Shown piece by piece: positions 1-8,783 of a stretch of 64,000 bases of DNA; position 1 is the stretch's first letter, and every line of letters starts with the position of its first letter. Origin of the DNA: Methanosarcina barkeri MS (lineage in GTDB: Archaea; Halobacteriota; Methanosarcinia; Methanosarcinales; Methanosarcinaceae); NCBI RefSeq assembly GCF_000970025.1, contig NZ_CP009528.1, positions 3,955,168 to 4,019,167 on the forward strand, read 5' to 3'. Under the pieces are notes generated by a model. The model worked only from the letters and a program-made list of their open reading frames with translations. It was not told the DNA's origin and did no database searches. The position numbers and the translations under genes are program-made.

Positions 1-630
1 GTACTTGGTGAGAAACCATTGCATGTACTTGATGTTGGGTGCGGGCCTGGATTTTTTACAATTATGCTTGCCAGGCTAAAACATAATGTGACATCTGTTG
101 ATGGTGCTGAGGGAATGGTAGAGCATGCAAGAATCAATATCAAAAAGGAGGCGTTAAATGCAAAAATATATAAAAGCGACGCCGTGCTTTTGGATAACGA
201 GAAGGAAGGAAGCCTTGATGCCATAGTATCACGTGATGTTGTTTGGACTCTCTATGACCCGGAGAAAGCTTTCATTAGATGGAAATATCTGCTGAAAGCG
301 GATGGTAAAATCGTTATCTATGATGGTGATTACAGGCGAGATCAGTCTTCTTTGCGTTACCATGTATTGAAATTGACCTCAGACCTGATTAATCTCTTCA
401 TGGAGGGAAAACATAGGAAAAAGAAACAGCACAATTCCCCAGGCAATGGATTTGAGCAACTGCCAATGATTCGGCATAAGCGACCGCAATATGATCGAGA
501 ATTGTTGCTGAAGGCAGGTTTTTCAAAAGTTGAGGTAACAAAGGATTGTTTCCGCAACAGTCCATTACATCTTGAATTCTGGAGATATGGGTATCAGGGG
601 AAAAAGTTCCGTATAATTGCTTACAAGTAA
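1..630 (+). CDS. Class I SAM-dependent methyltransferase, 5' truncated by window edge
   Basis: The frame is open from base 1, so the gene begins outside the window; the TTG at 19 is not a likely start because family residues precede it. The visible protein opens with the SAM-binding motif I LDVGCGPG and has an acidic residue after strand 2 (TSVDGAEGM) and the DAIVSRDVVWTL strand that usually follows. It therefore transfers a methyl group from S-adenosylmethionine to a substrate that cannot be told from sequence; the closest general type is the UbiE/Coq5-like Methyltransf_11 fold. The C-terminus (ELLLKAGFSKVEVTKDCF) fits the end of that fold. Cytosolic, no membrane segment. No co-directional gene follows. 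Confidence 0.85.
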   Translation, partial: VLGEKPLHVLDVGCGPGFFTIMLARLKHNVTSVDGAEGMVEHARINIKKEALNAKIYKSDAVLLDNEKEGSLDAIVSRDVVWTLYDPEKAFIRWKYLLKADGKIVIYDGDYRRDQSSLRYHVLKLTSDLINLFMEGKHRKKKQHNSPGNGFEQLPMIRHKRPQYDRELLLKAGFSKVEVTKDCFRNSPLHLEFWRYGYQGKKFRIIAYK

Positions 631-1095
631 GTGAGATAATAACTGCGAGAGTACAGGCTCTAATTATGAGAATAAAGAAATAATTGTGAGAATACAGGCT
701 CAAATCACATAACTTTAGATAAAACACTAAGTGAGATAAGCTTCATAATCCATAGGACTTATGCACTTGAGAAACAAAATCAAGTGCAGCAAAGATTATG
801 GATTAAAGTCGTGTTTTATACAGTTAATGATCTGATGCTGTTGATTTTTCAGTTCGACTGCGTTAATCCGGTGATTTCACTATTTTTCTTTTCACCGGAT
901 TTTACATTTAGATCTCCATCTTTAGTTTTTTTCATTAAATTTCGTTGACTCAGGAATTATTGCCCTTTGAGTGACCATTCTTTTTACAAATATCTAAAAA
1001 ACTCTCGTTTTTTATTATTATTTCAATCACAACAAAATGTGTTCTGAAGCAGATTCTAATTAAAGCAAAATTCGGACTGGAATGAAGACGATTTC
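631..1095. other. Intergenic region without a gene
   Basis: No supported gene. It holds two copies of a short direct repeat (tacaggctc at 652-660 and 693-701), then one copy of a dispersed repeat (754-866) described separately, then AT-rich sequence up to the end of the first UPF0228 gene. Confidence 0.6.
754..866 (+). repeat. Dispersed repeat, copy A
   Basis: About 113 bases that align with 4553-4664 in the same orientation. Shared landmarks in order are AGGA-TTA-GCACTTGA, ACAAAATCAA, ACAGTT, TTGATGCT(A/G)TTGATTT, TCAGTTC and CGTTAA/CGTAAG, with diverged sequence between. Neither copy is coding. The pattern looks like the remains of an IS end or a non-autonomous element present in several copies in the genome; I cannot name the family. 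Confidence 0.6.
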
Positions 1096-1704
1096 TTAGG
1101 TTGTGTTGTCATCTGGAGGAAAAAGGTAATCAAACTGCACAGTATATATATTTTCGTTTTGTTCAAGCTCATTTTTTATCCTTATTGCATCTTCTCTCGG
1201 AATCCAATACGTTAGGGGACCATCACTATAAAGAAAACGAATATTACACCAAACAAACCTTTTTACTTCGGCATTATATTTAGTGAGTATTGCAAGAAAT
1301 TTTCTGTTCCGAGTTGCTTGTTCAGAGACCGAAAGAACGTAATAATCTCCTTTTCTGATAACATGAGGAGAAGATATAGTCCAATCTTTTTTCTCTTCCT
1401 TCATCTCAACAAGTTCATCTCTGATGTCACTCCAATTATCTTTATCCACCATTATGTAATATCTTTCATCCGTATGATTAGTATTATATTCCATTCTATA
1501 GTTCCGAGTCATGTTATAGTTTTGAAGAATGGATTTTACTTCTGACTCAGAAACTCCATCTTTAAATTGAATAAACAGACCACCTACTTGCGATTCAGAA
1601 TCCGGCGTTTCTTTATCAACTGGAGGTTCTATAAATAACCCAGCTATCATTATTAGAATAAAAAAAAATAATAAAAAAATTATTTCCTTATTAATTTTGC
1701 TCAT
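1096..1704 (-). CDS. UPF0228 family membrane-anchored protein (first of two)
   Basis: Protein of about 202 residues of the UPF0228 family, known as a multi-copy family in Methanosarcina with no assigned function. The start is taken at the ATG of MSKINKE (1704), not the ORF limit at 1776, because an AGGTG ribosome site precedes it and the paralogue at 1892-2515 starts at the same motif. Residues 8-23 form one hydrophobic segment, so the rest is probably extracellular and anchored. The core holds [16 protein letters not shown], shared with the paralogue. Ends in a short PPDD tail. The two genes are a tandem duplication, roughly two thirds identical by eye. Confidence 0.8.
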   Translation of the reverse strand: MSKINKEIIFLLFFFILIMIAGLFIEPPVDKETPDSESQVGGLFIQFKDGVSESEVKSILQNYNMTRNYRMEYNTNHTDERYYIMVDKDNWSDIRDELVEMKEEKKDWTISSPHVIRKGDYYVLSVSEQATRNRKFLAILTKYNAEVKRFVWCNIRFLYSDGPLTYWIPREDAIRIKNELEQNENIYTVQFDYLFPPDDNTT

Positions 1705-1739
1705 AATAACACCTAAAAATGAAGAAGGTACGATAAAAC

Positions 1740-1880
1740 TTATAGATTGACTGTTTGTATGGAGAATAATGAGCAACCTTCGTTGGCATCAATCCCTTTG
1801 GGAACATCGAATATAGTTTTACCATTTACTTGAAGACCAGGCTGGATCTGCTTCAACCATGGGTAATTAACTTCCTCCTT
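1740..1880 (-). pseudogene. C-terminal relic of a DUF4352-like protein
   Basis: Reading the minus strand from 1880 to the TAA at 1740-1742 gives a frame with PWLKQIQPGLQVNGKTI followed by [11 protein letters not shown]. This is the usual look of the second half of a DUF4352 (telokin-like) domain, where proline-glycine, a GK motif and FDVPKG occur in this order. A stop codon lies just upstream (1881-1883) and there is no start, so only about 46 residues survive between the two UPF0228 genes. DUF4352 proteins are exported lipoproteins of unknown function. The family match is by eye. Confidence 0.45.
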
Positions 1881-1891
1881 TTAATCTGAAA

Positions 1892-2515
1892 TTATAAGAC
1901 AGTCTCTTTGGTTGTAGGGTCATATGGAGGATAAATGTAACTAAAATCTACAGTAAAGATATTTTCGTTTTGTTCAAGCTCATTTTTTATCCTTTTTGCA
2001 TTTTTTTCTTGAATCACATACCGAGATCCATCAGGATTTTCAAAATGAATCTCGCACCAGGTAAACTTTTTCACCTTAATATTATATTTGTCTAGTATTG
2101 CGAGAAATTTTTTGTCTTGGACAGCTTGTTCAGAGACCGTAAAAACGTAATTATCCCCTTCACTGATAACATGAGCAGGAGACGTTGTAATCCATTCTTT
2201 TTTCTCTTCTTTCATCCCTTTACTAATTTCACGTCTTATATCCCAGTTATCTTTGTCCACTATTATGTAATATCTTTCATCCGTAGTATTAGTATCATAT
2301 TCCATGCTATAGTTCAGAGTCATATTAATGTTTTGAAGAATATCTTTTACTTCTGGCTCAGAAATTCCATCTTTAAATTGAATATATATACCAGCTACTT
2401 GTGATTCAGGAGCCGAGGTATTAGTATTAACTGGCATTTTTATAAGTAGTCCAGAAACTACTACGAGAGTCAGAAAAGCAATAAAAATAGCAATCTTCCT
2501 ATTAATTTTGCTCAT
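1892..2515 (-). CDS. UPF0228 family membrane-anchored protein (second of two)
   Basis: Protein of 207 residues, paralogue of the 1096-1704 product. Starts [11 protein letters not shown] with a GGTG site just upstream. A hydrophobic stretch at residues 8-25 is a likely signal anchor. The segment [16 protein letters not shown] matches the family core, and the cysteine in TWCEIHF is also conserved in the neighbour (VWCNIRF). This copy is upstream in the direction of transcription; about 190 bases separate the two, occupied by a DUF4352-like relic, so they may be separately transcribed. Function unknown; family confidence is good. Confidence 0.8.
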   Translation of the reverse strand: MSKINRKIAIFIAFLTLVVVSGLLIKMPVNTNTSAPESQVAGIYIQFKDGISEPEVKDILQNINMTLNYSMEYDTNTTDERYYIIVDKDNWDIRREISKGMKEEKKEWITTSPAHVISEGDNYVFTVSEQAVQDKKFLAILDKYNIKVKKFTWCEIHFENPDGSRYVIQEKNAKRIKNELEQNENIFTVDFSYIYPPYDPTTKETVL

Positions 2516-3113
2516 GCTAACACCGCTAAGATAATATATTTTGGTTTCTCATATCTTCGAGCTTAAATAGATATAATAGCATTATACTTTATGATTTACC
2601 TGGAGAGTACATTTTAACTCCATAAACTCCTTTTTTCTAATATTTTATAACTTTTGTGTCCAGGTTCTCTAACAATTCAATTTTCAAGCGGATTTTGAGT
2701 CTGAATTACTTTTTAATATTTTTATAGTTTAATGATTTGGTCATAAATTATTTATTTGAGTGTATGCCTTAACTCATATTCAAAAACAAGTATAAAAGAA
2801 AATAGTATTCAATCCTGAGGTATAAAAGTTTTATATAAATTAAAAACTAATAAATATAGTCTTATTTTTCTAAAAATTCACTGAATCTGACTATTTGGTA
2901 TAATCAATTAAAGAGTCAGAAGGATGGAAACTTACTGTTATTGTGCATGCACCTGAGCAAAATTAGCTTAACATATAAAATTAAAATTTTAAATTTGTTG
3001 TTTTGTTGAGGTTGACGGGCTGTATCCCGTCATTTTAATGGCGGGAATTAGCCCTTCCTTTTTTTCTAGAAAAATTTTAGAGTTTTTTTATTTAAAAATA
3101 AAACCTAAAGCCT
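2516..3113. other. AT-rich intergenic region with a terminator-like hairpin
   Basis: No gene. Around 3013-3032 there is a perfect stem GACGGG-N6-CCCGTC, followed by GGCGGGAATTAGCCC and a T-run at 3058-3064. On the plus strand this looks like a terminator; it also resembles the structured ends of IS200/IS605-type elements, but no transposase or TnpB is nearby. Confidence 0.4.
3013..3064 (+). terminator. GC-rich hairpin with T-run
   Basis: Stem GACGGG/CCCGTC in an AT-rich context, then a second GC cluster and a run of seven Ts. No plus-strand gene lies just upstream, so a role as a terminator is uncertain; it could be an element end or part of a small RNA. Confidence 0.3.
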
Positions 3114-3299
3114 TCAGAGCTCTTCAGGAATTATAATCCATGCGATTATGTACGCAACTAAACCGCTTCCTGTACCCACTATAGAAATGAGCAACCATAA
3201 AAGCCGTATAAGCGTAGGATCAACTTTAAAGTATTCACCTAGCCCACCACATACTCCTGCAATAATCCTGTTCTTCTTTGACCTATACAATCTATTCAT
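3114..3299 (-). CDS. PspC domain protein
   Basis: 61-residue protein consisting of a single PspC domain: RSKKNRIIAGVCGGLGEYF is the family signature, followed by DPTLIRLLW and a hydrophobic helix ending in AWIIIPEE, the usual end of the domain. In bacteria PspC domains sense envelope stress; in archaea they are small single-domain membrane proteins of unknown role. The start ATG is followed by NRLYRSKKNR, the normal beginning, and a GGGGTGG ribosome site lies just upstream. Monocistronic. Confidence 0.9.
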   Translation of the reverse strand: MNRLYRSKKNRIIAGVCGGLGEYFKVDPTLIRLLWLLISIVGTGSGLVAYIIAWIIIPEEL

Positions 3300-3836
3300 T
3301 TGACCACCCCTAAGTACAAAATGCTTTAATAAATTAATAATAGATTGCTTATATTCGATTTATAAGTAACTCCGAAAATAAGAAATTTATTGAGAACTCA
3401 TACGTTTGCAAATTCTCTATGCTCTTGCAGATATAAGTTAATTGGCATGAAAGTAGCCTTTGTTTTTTATTCTTGACTCTATTCCCAACTTTCAGTTATG
3501 CTGCCAATATTGCATTTTTGTCCGGTTGAGTAAAGCTAAGCCTACATTCCACAGTATTTTTTAGAAAATCAATAGTTCTCTTGACAACGTTTTTAAAAAA
3601 ATTAACTTAATTTAAACTCTTAATGGCATTTAGTGAAAATTGAATAATATCGTTTTTTGCCTCTAAATACACCACATAGTTGCTTTTACCTACTACATAA
3701 AAGTCCAATAAATCCACGTTTGATTGAAAATCGATAGCAGTAAAAATATGAATTTACGAAAATTTACTGCGGAAAGTGGGCTAAGGTCCGGAATGTGGAC
3801 ATTAAGATATTTTGTCTTCACGTAATAACAAGCAAA
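3300..3836. other. Intergenic region without a gene
   Basis: No gene seen. The segment 3777-3830 (GGTCCGGAATGTGGACAT...TTTTGTCTTCACGTAAT) resembles 4951-4999, so it may be a second degenerate dispersed repeat flanking the acetyltransferase gene. Confidence 0.4.
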
Positions 3837-4478
3837 TTACTGAGGAAGTTTATAGAATCCTCTTAAAATGTCTGTAGCTTTATAGTAACATTTATCAAAT
3901 CCTTCACTACTAACTTTTTTTGCTGGAACTCCTGCTATTGTAATACCTTCTTCTTTAAAGGATTTGTTTACTACTGAATTTGCACCTATTGCGATATTAT
4001 CTGCAATTTCAATATCTCCAAAGATTTTAACGCCGGGACCAATATATACATTATTTCCTATTTTTGGCACAGGCAATACAAAATCCGGTCTTAATTCGTC
4101 CTCCATACTATAGGCATTTGTTCCAATATTTACATCAGTATGAATGCGACAATTTTCACCAACTTGTGCATTGCTATTTACAATTAAAGTACCTTTATGA
4201 GCAATAGATAATCCAGGCCCGAATACATTTGGAGGTATAGTAAATCCTAATTTCGTGCTTAATCTTTGGAATTTAAAATAAAGGTACAGAGAATATGGTT
4301 TATATATAATACCTTTTTTGCAATTTATATAGAATTCTCTTTTCCTGAGTAATCTCTCAAATCTCCAGATATCATCCAAAAGATAATCCCTATAATACTG
4401 AACTGTACCTCCTTTTTTTTTAAGTGCAATTTCATCTGCTTTTAAATAAAATATATAATCTTTCTTTGATTGAATCAT
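3837..4478 (-). CDS. Serine O-acetyltransferase-like hexapeptide acetyltransferase
   Basis: About 213 residues. The start at 4478 (MIQSKKDYIF) follows an AGGCGAG ribosome site; the longer frame to 4511 lacks one. Residues 1-85 are an alpha-helical N-terminus and the rest is a left-handed beta-helix of hexapeptide repeats (GLSIAHKGTLIVNSNAQVG, NIGTNA, IGNNVYIGPGVKIFGDIEI, NIAIGANSVV), closing with IAGVPAKKV, a signature of SerA/CysE-like acetyltransferases. It uses acetyl-CoA; the acceptor could be serine or a sugar of a surface polysaccharide, as in the CysE-like transferases of capsule clusters. The N-terminus is shorter than in true CysE. Stands alone. Confidence 0.75.
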   Translation of the reverse strand: MIQSKKDYIFYLKADEIALKKKGGTVQYYRDYLLDDIWRFERLLRKREFYINCKKGIIYKPYSLYLYFKFQRLSTKLGFTIPPNVFGPGLSIAHKGTLIVNSNAQVGENCRIHTDVNIGTNAYSMEDELRPDFVLPVPKIGNNVYIGPGVKIFGDIEIADNIAIGANSVVNKSFKEEGITIAGVPAKKVSSEGFDKCYYKATDILRGFYKLPQ

Positions 4479-4552
4479 AAAAACTCGCCTATGAATAATC
4501 CGGATCGTCATTGAAAATAATTTTTAGGATATATATTTCTAGTTTTAGAGTT

Positions 4553-4664
4553 AGGAATTACGCACTTGAAGTACAAAATCAACCACAATCAACGTTGTGA
4601 ATAAGGCAAGGGTTTAGACAGTTGAGGGTTTGATGCTATTGATTTCTCAGTTCAACCGCGTAAG
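4553..4664 (+). repeat. Dispersed repeat, copy B
   Basis: Aligns with 754-866 in the same orientation; the best conserved parts are GCACTTGA, ACAAAATCAA and GATGCTATTGATTTCTCAGTTC. The two copies bracket the UPF0228-PspC-acetyltransferase stretch. Confidence 0.6.
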
Positions 4665-5112
4665 GTTTAATAATTAGTAAGTTTTAATAGTTGTAGTCAT
4701 AGTTATATAAATCTGTGTATAAAGCAAGTCACAATTAAATAAACATAAGTAGCTTTTTCTGTTTAAACTATATATACCAGAAATCTACACCTGGAAAAAA
4801 GATGTCAGTAAAAAATCTGTATGTTTGTGTTTTTAGATTTATAGGTATTGGCAAGAAAATCTCTTTCACATCGTATTCTGAGCATTATTTCCAAACCTCG
4901 CATCATATTGGAAGCCAATATCATATCTTTATCCAGTTAAATTGAAGCCAGGACCCAGAATGTGGGAATGTGAGGAACTTTGTCTTCGTGTAATGTCAGG
5001 TTCCTTCTTGCTTACAATCAAGAATAATTTGCTAATTATTAAGATATTATTGTCAACCGAGAAAACCTTACTCTTAACAATTTGTCTCTTTTGAATATTT
5101 CCTTTTTTCGAA

Positions 5113-5162
5113 AGCGTTGTAAAAATTAGGAATCTCTAATAAATTTAGACTTTTACGACGCT
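5113..5162. terminator. Long hairpin downstream of the transglutaminase-like gene
   Basis: Arms AGCGTTGTAAAA (5113-5124) and TTTTACGACGCT (5151-5162) pair at 11 of 12 positions around a 26-base loop. It lies about 60 bases past the stop of the minus-strand gene ending at 5224 and could end its transcript or protect the RNA end. Confidence 0.4.
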
Positions 5163-5223
5163 CTGTAAGTTAAATTTTTACGTGCAGTTCTTTTTTATAT
5201 AAACATTTCAGAAGGCCGGATTT

Positions 5224-6315
5224 TCAGATCATAGCCCACTTACTGGTTATGTTTTCAGGTACGAGGTTTTCTCCAGATGCCTGTACATATACCCTGAATT
5301 TATTTCCTGCAGGAACTGTAAGGCCTTTTGCAGTGTAATTGAAAACTCCTTCCGGCTCAATCGTAATTGAAGAACTTTCAATTTCATCCCACAAAGAAAG
5401 CTTATCTTCAGCCTGAAGGGCAACGTAAACGGTTGCATTTTCAGCTTTCTCCGAACCCACGTTTCTTACTGTTACGTTAATATCTACAACCCCTTCTTTT
5501 TTTGAGTATGCACACTGTGCTTTGAAATCAAGATTAATCATGGGCCTTCTATAAACAGGAACAACATGTACAGGCTGGTCGGAATATTCTCCCGGGACTT
5601 CACCTATCTGCCAATCACTCCCTGTAGTCTCCAGATAGTAGTAATTGCTGCCTTCATACTCGAAACTCCTGCCTCTGTACCCATTGTTACATTTTATCCC
5701 GAGAGCCATATGTTCAGGAAGCTCCAGAAGGATAGCATCGTAACCCATCTCCTGAAGAATTGCCACAGAGAGAATTGAAGTGTCTTCACAGTCCCCACCG
5801 TTCTCATAAAGAGTTTCATAAGGAAAACGGGGGTACTGGTCATAACCCGAGCTTTCAAGGTCCGAGATATAGTTAAGGGATTGGACAAAAGAAATACAAA
5901 GTCCTGGAATTTGACTTTTTTCAAGCCCGTGAGCTTTTGAGAGAGAGAGTAAAGCCTCTGCAATGTCCTTAATTAACCAGTCATCGTATGGATCTGAAGC
6001 AAACAGATCGTAGTCTCGGTTCCTAGTCCTGGACTTATATTTTTCATACAATTCATTATTAAGAGGCAGAGTAAGCTGCCAGTTGCAGCCCTCGTATTCC
6101 CAGGAGTAAGTTTGGGAAAACGTTCCAGGAGTTGTTGACTCCTCTGTTATCGAGGCGCTGTAAGGCTCAGAATTTACAATATCTGCTCCTATCAGACTCT
6201 CTCCAGCATCGCCTATGTAGGAATCTATGGAAGTTTCAGAGTTGGACCAGGTTATGAGAAATCCGATCAGAGAAAGGAGTAAAAAGAAATAAAACAAAGC
6301 GGTCAAGTGTTTCAT
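5224..6315 (-). CDS. Transglutaminase-like exported protein
   Basis: 363 residues. Residues 4-22 are a hydrophobic signal or anchor, so the protein faces outside. The central part holds a transglutaminase-like (cysteine protease fold) domain: the catalytic cysteine is in GGDCEDTS (C176), the histidine in PEHMALG (H202), and YYYLETT (about 227-231) takes the place of the third residue. The C-terminal 110 residues look like a CARDB-type beta-sandwich (VTVRNVGSEKAENATVYVAL). Archaeal members may crosslink or process cell surface proteins; substrate unknown. Followed downstream by a possible terminator; the next gene upstream (DUF523) is 37 bases away on the same strand, so they may be co-transcribed. 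Confidence 0.8.
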   Translation of the reverse strand: MKHLTALFYFFLLLSLIGFLITWSNSETSIDSYIGDAGESLIGADIVNSEPYSASITEESTTPGTFSQTYSWEYEGCNWQLTLPLNNELYEKYKSRTRNRDYDLFASDPYDDWLIKDIAEALLSLSKAHGLEKSQIPGLCISFVQSLNYISDLESSGYDQYPRFPYETLYENGGDCEDTSILSVAILQEMGYDAILLELPEHMALGIKCNNGYRGRSFEYEGSNYYYLETTGSDWQIGEVPGEYSDQPVHVVPVYRRPMINLDFKAQCAYSKKEGVVDINVTVRNVGSEKAENATVYVALQAEDKLSLWDEIESSSITIEPEGVFNYTAKGLTVPAGNKFRVYVQASGENLVPENITSKWAMI

Positions 6316-6352
6316 AAAATTATCCCCGCCCAGAAGTTCATAGTTTACGAGT

Positions 6353-7336
6353 TCATTTCCAGAGGTCTTCCCTTAGATGAGAGTCTATAGGGTCCACTTC
6401 CATCAGGCCTTCTGGATAGGGTTCAAAAAAGGTCTGATTCGTAAGATACTGGTCTTCAAAGCGCACGGCCCATGACCTGATGATGCTAATTGCAGGGCAA
6501 AGAGAGACTTTTCCGTTCCTGTACTTCTGGATCCAGCCAAAAAATAGTGCTTTTTCCTGGTTTGAGAGACGCTCTGAAAAATGTCCGAAGGCATGCATGA
6601 GTACATTAATAATTGAAGTATACCTGGGAGGTCTGGAAAGGGCGCGGTAAAGATGCCTCTCGTACTCAGAAACCAGTTCTTGAAAGGTTTCCTGTTCTTT
6701 ATTTGCAACAATAGCTCCCAGTTTCTTGAGTTCTTCCTGGCTATATACCATGAGCAGATACTTATTTTCGGTATGGAATGCAACAAGGTCCTTCATGCGG
6801 CCTTCGGATTTTACTTTTCGGAAAGCGGCAAGCATAAAAATCCTGGTCATGAAATGTTCTTTTATGCGAGCGTTCCTTAGCCTTCCTTCATCCTCAACAG
6901 GAAGATAGGAAAACTCTTTCAGGACTGCACTCCCGAAATATCCTGAAGTTTTCCCAATTACCGCTGATTTGAACGATGTAGTCGGGTAAACTTTTACGTC
7001 CTTAATGCCGCAAGAAGGAGATCTGTATTTAAGAATAAAACCATCAATCTCTCCCGCAGAACCAAGAAAATCAGTGCAAAATGTCTCCATAGCCTCAGTT
7101 ACATCCCTGCCACTTGCGGGTTGGACAAGCCGCTGTTCCCCATTTTCAAGAATAATCCTTAACGGGTCTCTTGGGATACCGAGCCCTATCTCCACTTCAG
7201 GGCAGACAGGCAGGAAATCAACATACTCCATGAGGTTTGCCACTATCGAACTATTTATGATATTCCCATTGTATCGACAGTGGTCAAACCCAAGGCACCT
7301 ACTAACCACAACCTTTGGCCGAACAAACTCTCTCAT
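6353..7336 (-). CDS. DUF523/DUF1722 domain protein
   Basis: 327 residues with two known domains. The N-terminal half is DUF523: VVSRCLGFDHCRYNG and LPVCPEVEIGLGIPRDPLRII with its conserved cysteines, and KYRSPSCGI. The C-terminal half is DUF1722 (YbgA-like): HTENKYLLMVYS, and YTSIINVLMHAFGHFS. Proteins with both domains are common next to photolyases or in DNA-repair settings, but the activity is unknown. The start is supported by GGGGG 4 bases before ATG. Soluble. The transglutaminase-like gene follows closely on the same strand. Confidence 0.88.
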   Translation of the reverse strand: MREFVRPKVVVSRCLGFDHCRYNGNIINSSIVANLMEYVDFLPVCPEVEIGLGIPRDPLRIILENGEQRLVQPASGRDVTEAMETFCTDFLGSAGEIDGFILKYRSPSCGIKDVKVYPTTSFKSAVIGKTSGYFGSAVLKEFSYLPVEDEGRLRNARIKEHFMTRIFMLAAFRKVKSEGRMKDLVAFHTENKYLLMVYSQEELKKLGAIVANKEQETFQELVSEYERHLYRALSRPPRYTSIINVLMHAFGHFSERLSNQEKALFFGWIQKYRNGKVSLCPAISIIRSWAVRFEDQYLTNQTFFEPYPEGLMEVDPIDSHLREDLWK

Positions 7337-7620
7337 TTAACCCCCATATAACAAAGGAGTTCCAGCATAAATTATTTTCCAAAAGAAAGCCTTATAAGAC
7401 TTCTTTTTAAAAGATAAGACGTTATAAGGTAGGGATCAGTTAAAAAAGACTTCAAAAAGACTTCAAAACACTTAACACATAAAAACTAAAAGTATTGACA
7501 AAAAAGGAATTGAAAATAGGTTCACAGTACTTATTTTGGGAAAAATAAAAACCAAAAGAAAATAAGGTTTTAAAAAAAAGTATTTTTAACAAAGTAAATT
7601 TTTTGTCCGTATTTCGGAAC

Positions 7621-7631
7621 AAATATATAAG
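7621..7631 (+). promoter_or_regulatory. TATA-like box for the peroxiredoxin gene
   Basis: AAATATATAAG matches the archaeal TATA consensus. Initiation about 25 bases further would leave a leader of about 160 bases that contains the repeats at 7687-7741. Confidence 0.5.
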
Positions 7632-7686
7632 AACAAAAATAACTATAGATAGTTAGGGGACGGTTGAGGGAAAAAGGGCTTTTAAG

Positions 7687-7741
7687 TGGTAAGACTCCAA
7701 ACTCTTTTAAAGGGTAGTAAGACTTCGAACTCTTTTAAGGG
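7687..7741 (+). repeat. Direct repeat in the peroxiredoxin leader
   Basis: Two copies of about 27 bases, GGTAAGACT(C/T)C(A/G)AACTCTTTTAA with GGG following each. A candidate site for a regulator or for mRNA control; function unknown. Confidence 0.5.
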
Positions 7742-7812
7742 AAAGCCTCTGAACTTGAACTCAGTTTTCGGTCCCGAAAGAAAAAGCATGAGCTTGAAAA
7801 TAGGTGAAAAAT

Positions 7813-8502
7813 ATGGTAGAAGCCGAATATGAACAGATACACATGCCTCTGATCGGAGATGATGCACCGTCATTTACAGCAGTAACAACTCAGGGACAAA
7901 TCAATTTCCCTGATGATTACAAAGGTAAGTGGGTTATTCTTTTCAGTCATCCTGCAGATTTCACACCCGTATGTACTACCGAATTTATGACTTTTGCCAG
8001 TATGCAGGAGGAATTTAGAGAGATGAACACTGAGCTGATAGGGCTCTCTATAGACAGCGTGTTCTCTCATATTGCGTGGCTTAAGAGGATAGAGGAAAAA
8101 ATCGAGTATAAAGGAATGAAAAATGTAGAGGTAAAGTTTCCGGTAATAGCCGACCTGAAAATGGATGTTGCAAAAAAATACGGAATGATCCAGCCAAAAG
8201 CATCAACCACACAGGCTGTAAGAGCCGTATTTATCATAGATCCTGAAGCAAAGATAAGAGCAATTCTTTACTACCCGCAATCATCGGGAAGAAATATGCA
8301 GGAAATAAAAAGGCTTTTGACCGCCCTGCAGAAAAATGAAGAAGAGAAAGTAGCAACTCCAGCAAACTGGCAGCCTGGAGAGGATGTTATTGTTCCACCT
8401 CCCAGTTCGATGGAAGCCGTAAAAGAAAGAACCGGTAAGCCAGAAGAAAATATGTACTGTCTTGACTGGTTTTTGTGCTTTAAAAAAGATAGTAAGAAAT
8501 AA
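7813..8502 (+). CDS. Peroxiredoxin (1-Cys/Prx6 class)
   Basis: 229 residues. The ATG at 7813 is chosen because GGTG at 7803-7806 serves as its ribosome site; the GTG at 7804 is part of that site. The active site is HPADFTPVCTTEF with the peroxidatic cysteine at residue 54 and the conserved threonine at 51. The long C-terminal part (PANWQPGEDVIVPP) is typical of the Prx6/AhpC-like archaeal enzymes, and two more cysteines near the end (MYCLDWFLCF) could resolve the sulfenic acid. Reduces hydrogen peroxide and organic peroxides in the cytosol. Monocistronic, convergent with proC, with a long inverted repeat between. Confidence 0.92.
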   Translation: MVEAEYEQIHMPLIGDDAPSFTAVTTQGQINFPDDYKGKWVILFSHPADFTPVCTTEFMTFASMQEEFREMNTELIGLSIDSVFSHIAWLKRIEEKIEYKGMKNVEVKFPVIADLKMDVAKKYGMIQPKASTTQAVRAVFIIDPEAKIRAILYYPQSSGRNMQEIKRLLTALQKNEEEKVATPANWQPGEDVIVPPPSSMEAVKERTGKPEENMYCLDWFLCFKKDSKK

Positions 8503-8558
8503 TTCAGAGAATAAAAATTTTTGTGCCTGCTCAGTCTGGGCAAATACTCAGTATGAGC

Positions 8559-8648
8559 AAAACATGATCAATAACCATGTTTATTAGAACTCATGAGCAA
8601 ATATTTTTAAGTTTATAATTTTCAATTGCTAGTTATTGATCATGTTTT
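8559..8648. repeat. Perfect 17-bp inverted repeat between convergent genes
   Basis: AAAACATGATCAATAAC at 8559-8575 and its exact reverse complement at 8632-8648, with a 56-base AT-rich loop. It lies between the convergent peroxiredoxin and proC genes, so it may act as a two-way terminator, or be a small MITE-like element. Confidence 0.6.
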
Positions 8649-8783
8649 TTGTATTTCACTGGTTTATTTCACTGGTTTTTATTTGCACTGCTCAATCACA
8701 TTGGAATTAATATCAATAGACCTATTTTGCAGGGGCTGAACAGTTACCAAATGAAAAAATAGAATAAGATGGAAAAGAGAAAT

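Larger units (their letters stand above)
4479..5223. other. Intergenic region with two degenerate repeats
   Basis: No gene. Holds dispersed repeat copy B (4553-4664), a segment at 4951-4999 similar to 3777-3830, and a long imperfect hairpin at 5113-5162. Confidence 0.6.
7337..7812. other. Divergent promoter region between DUF523 gene and peroxiredoxin
   Basis: No gene. Holds a TATA-like box at 7621-7631 and, in the predicted 5' leader of the peroxiredoxin mRNA, two direct repeats (7687-7713 and 7715-7741). Confidence 0.6.

Noticed and set aside
3013-3064. IS200/IS605 element end
   Set aside because: Only a hairpin is seen; no transposase or TnpB and no second end were found.
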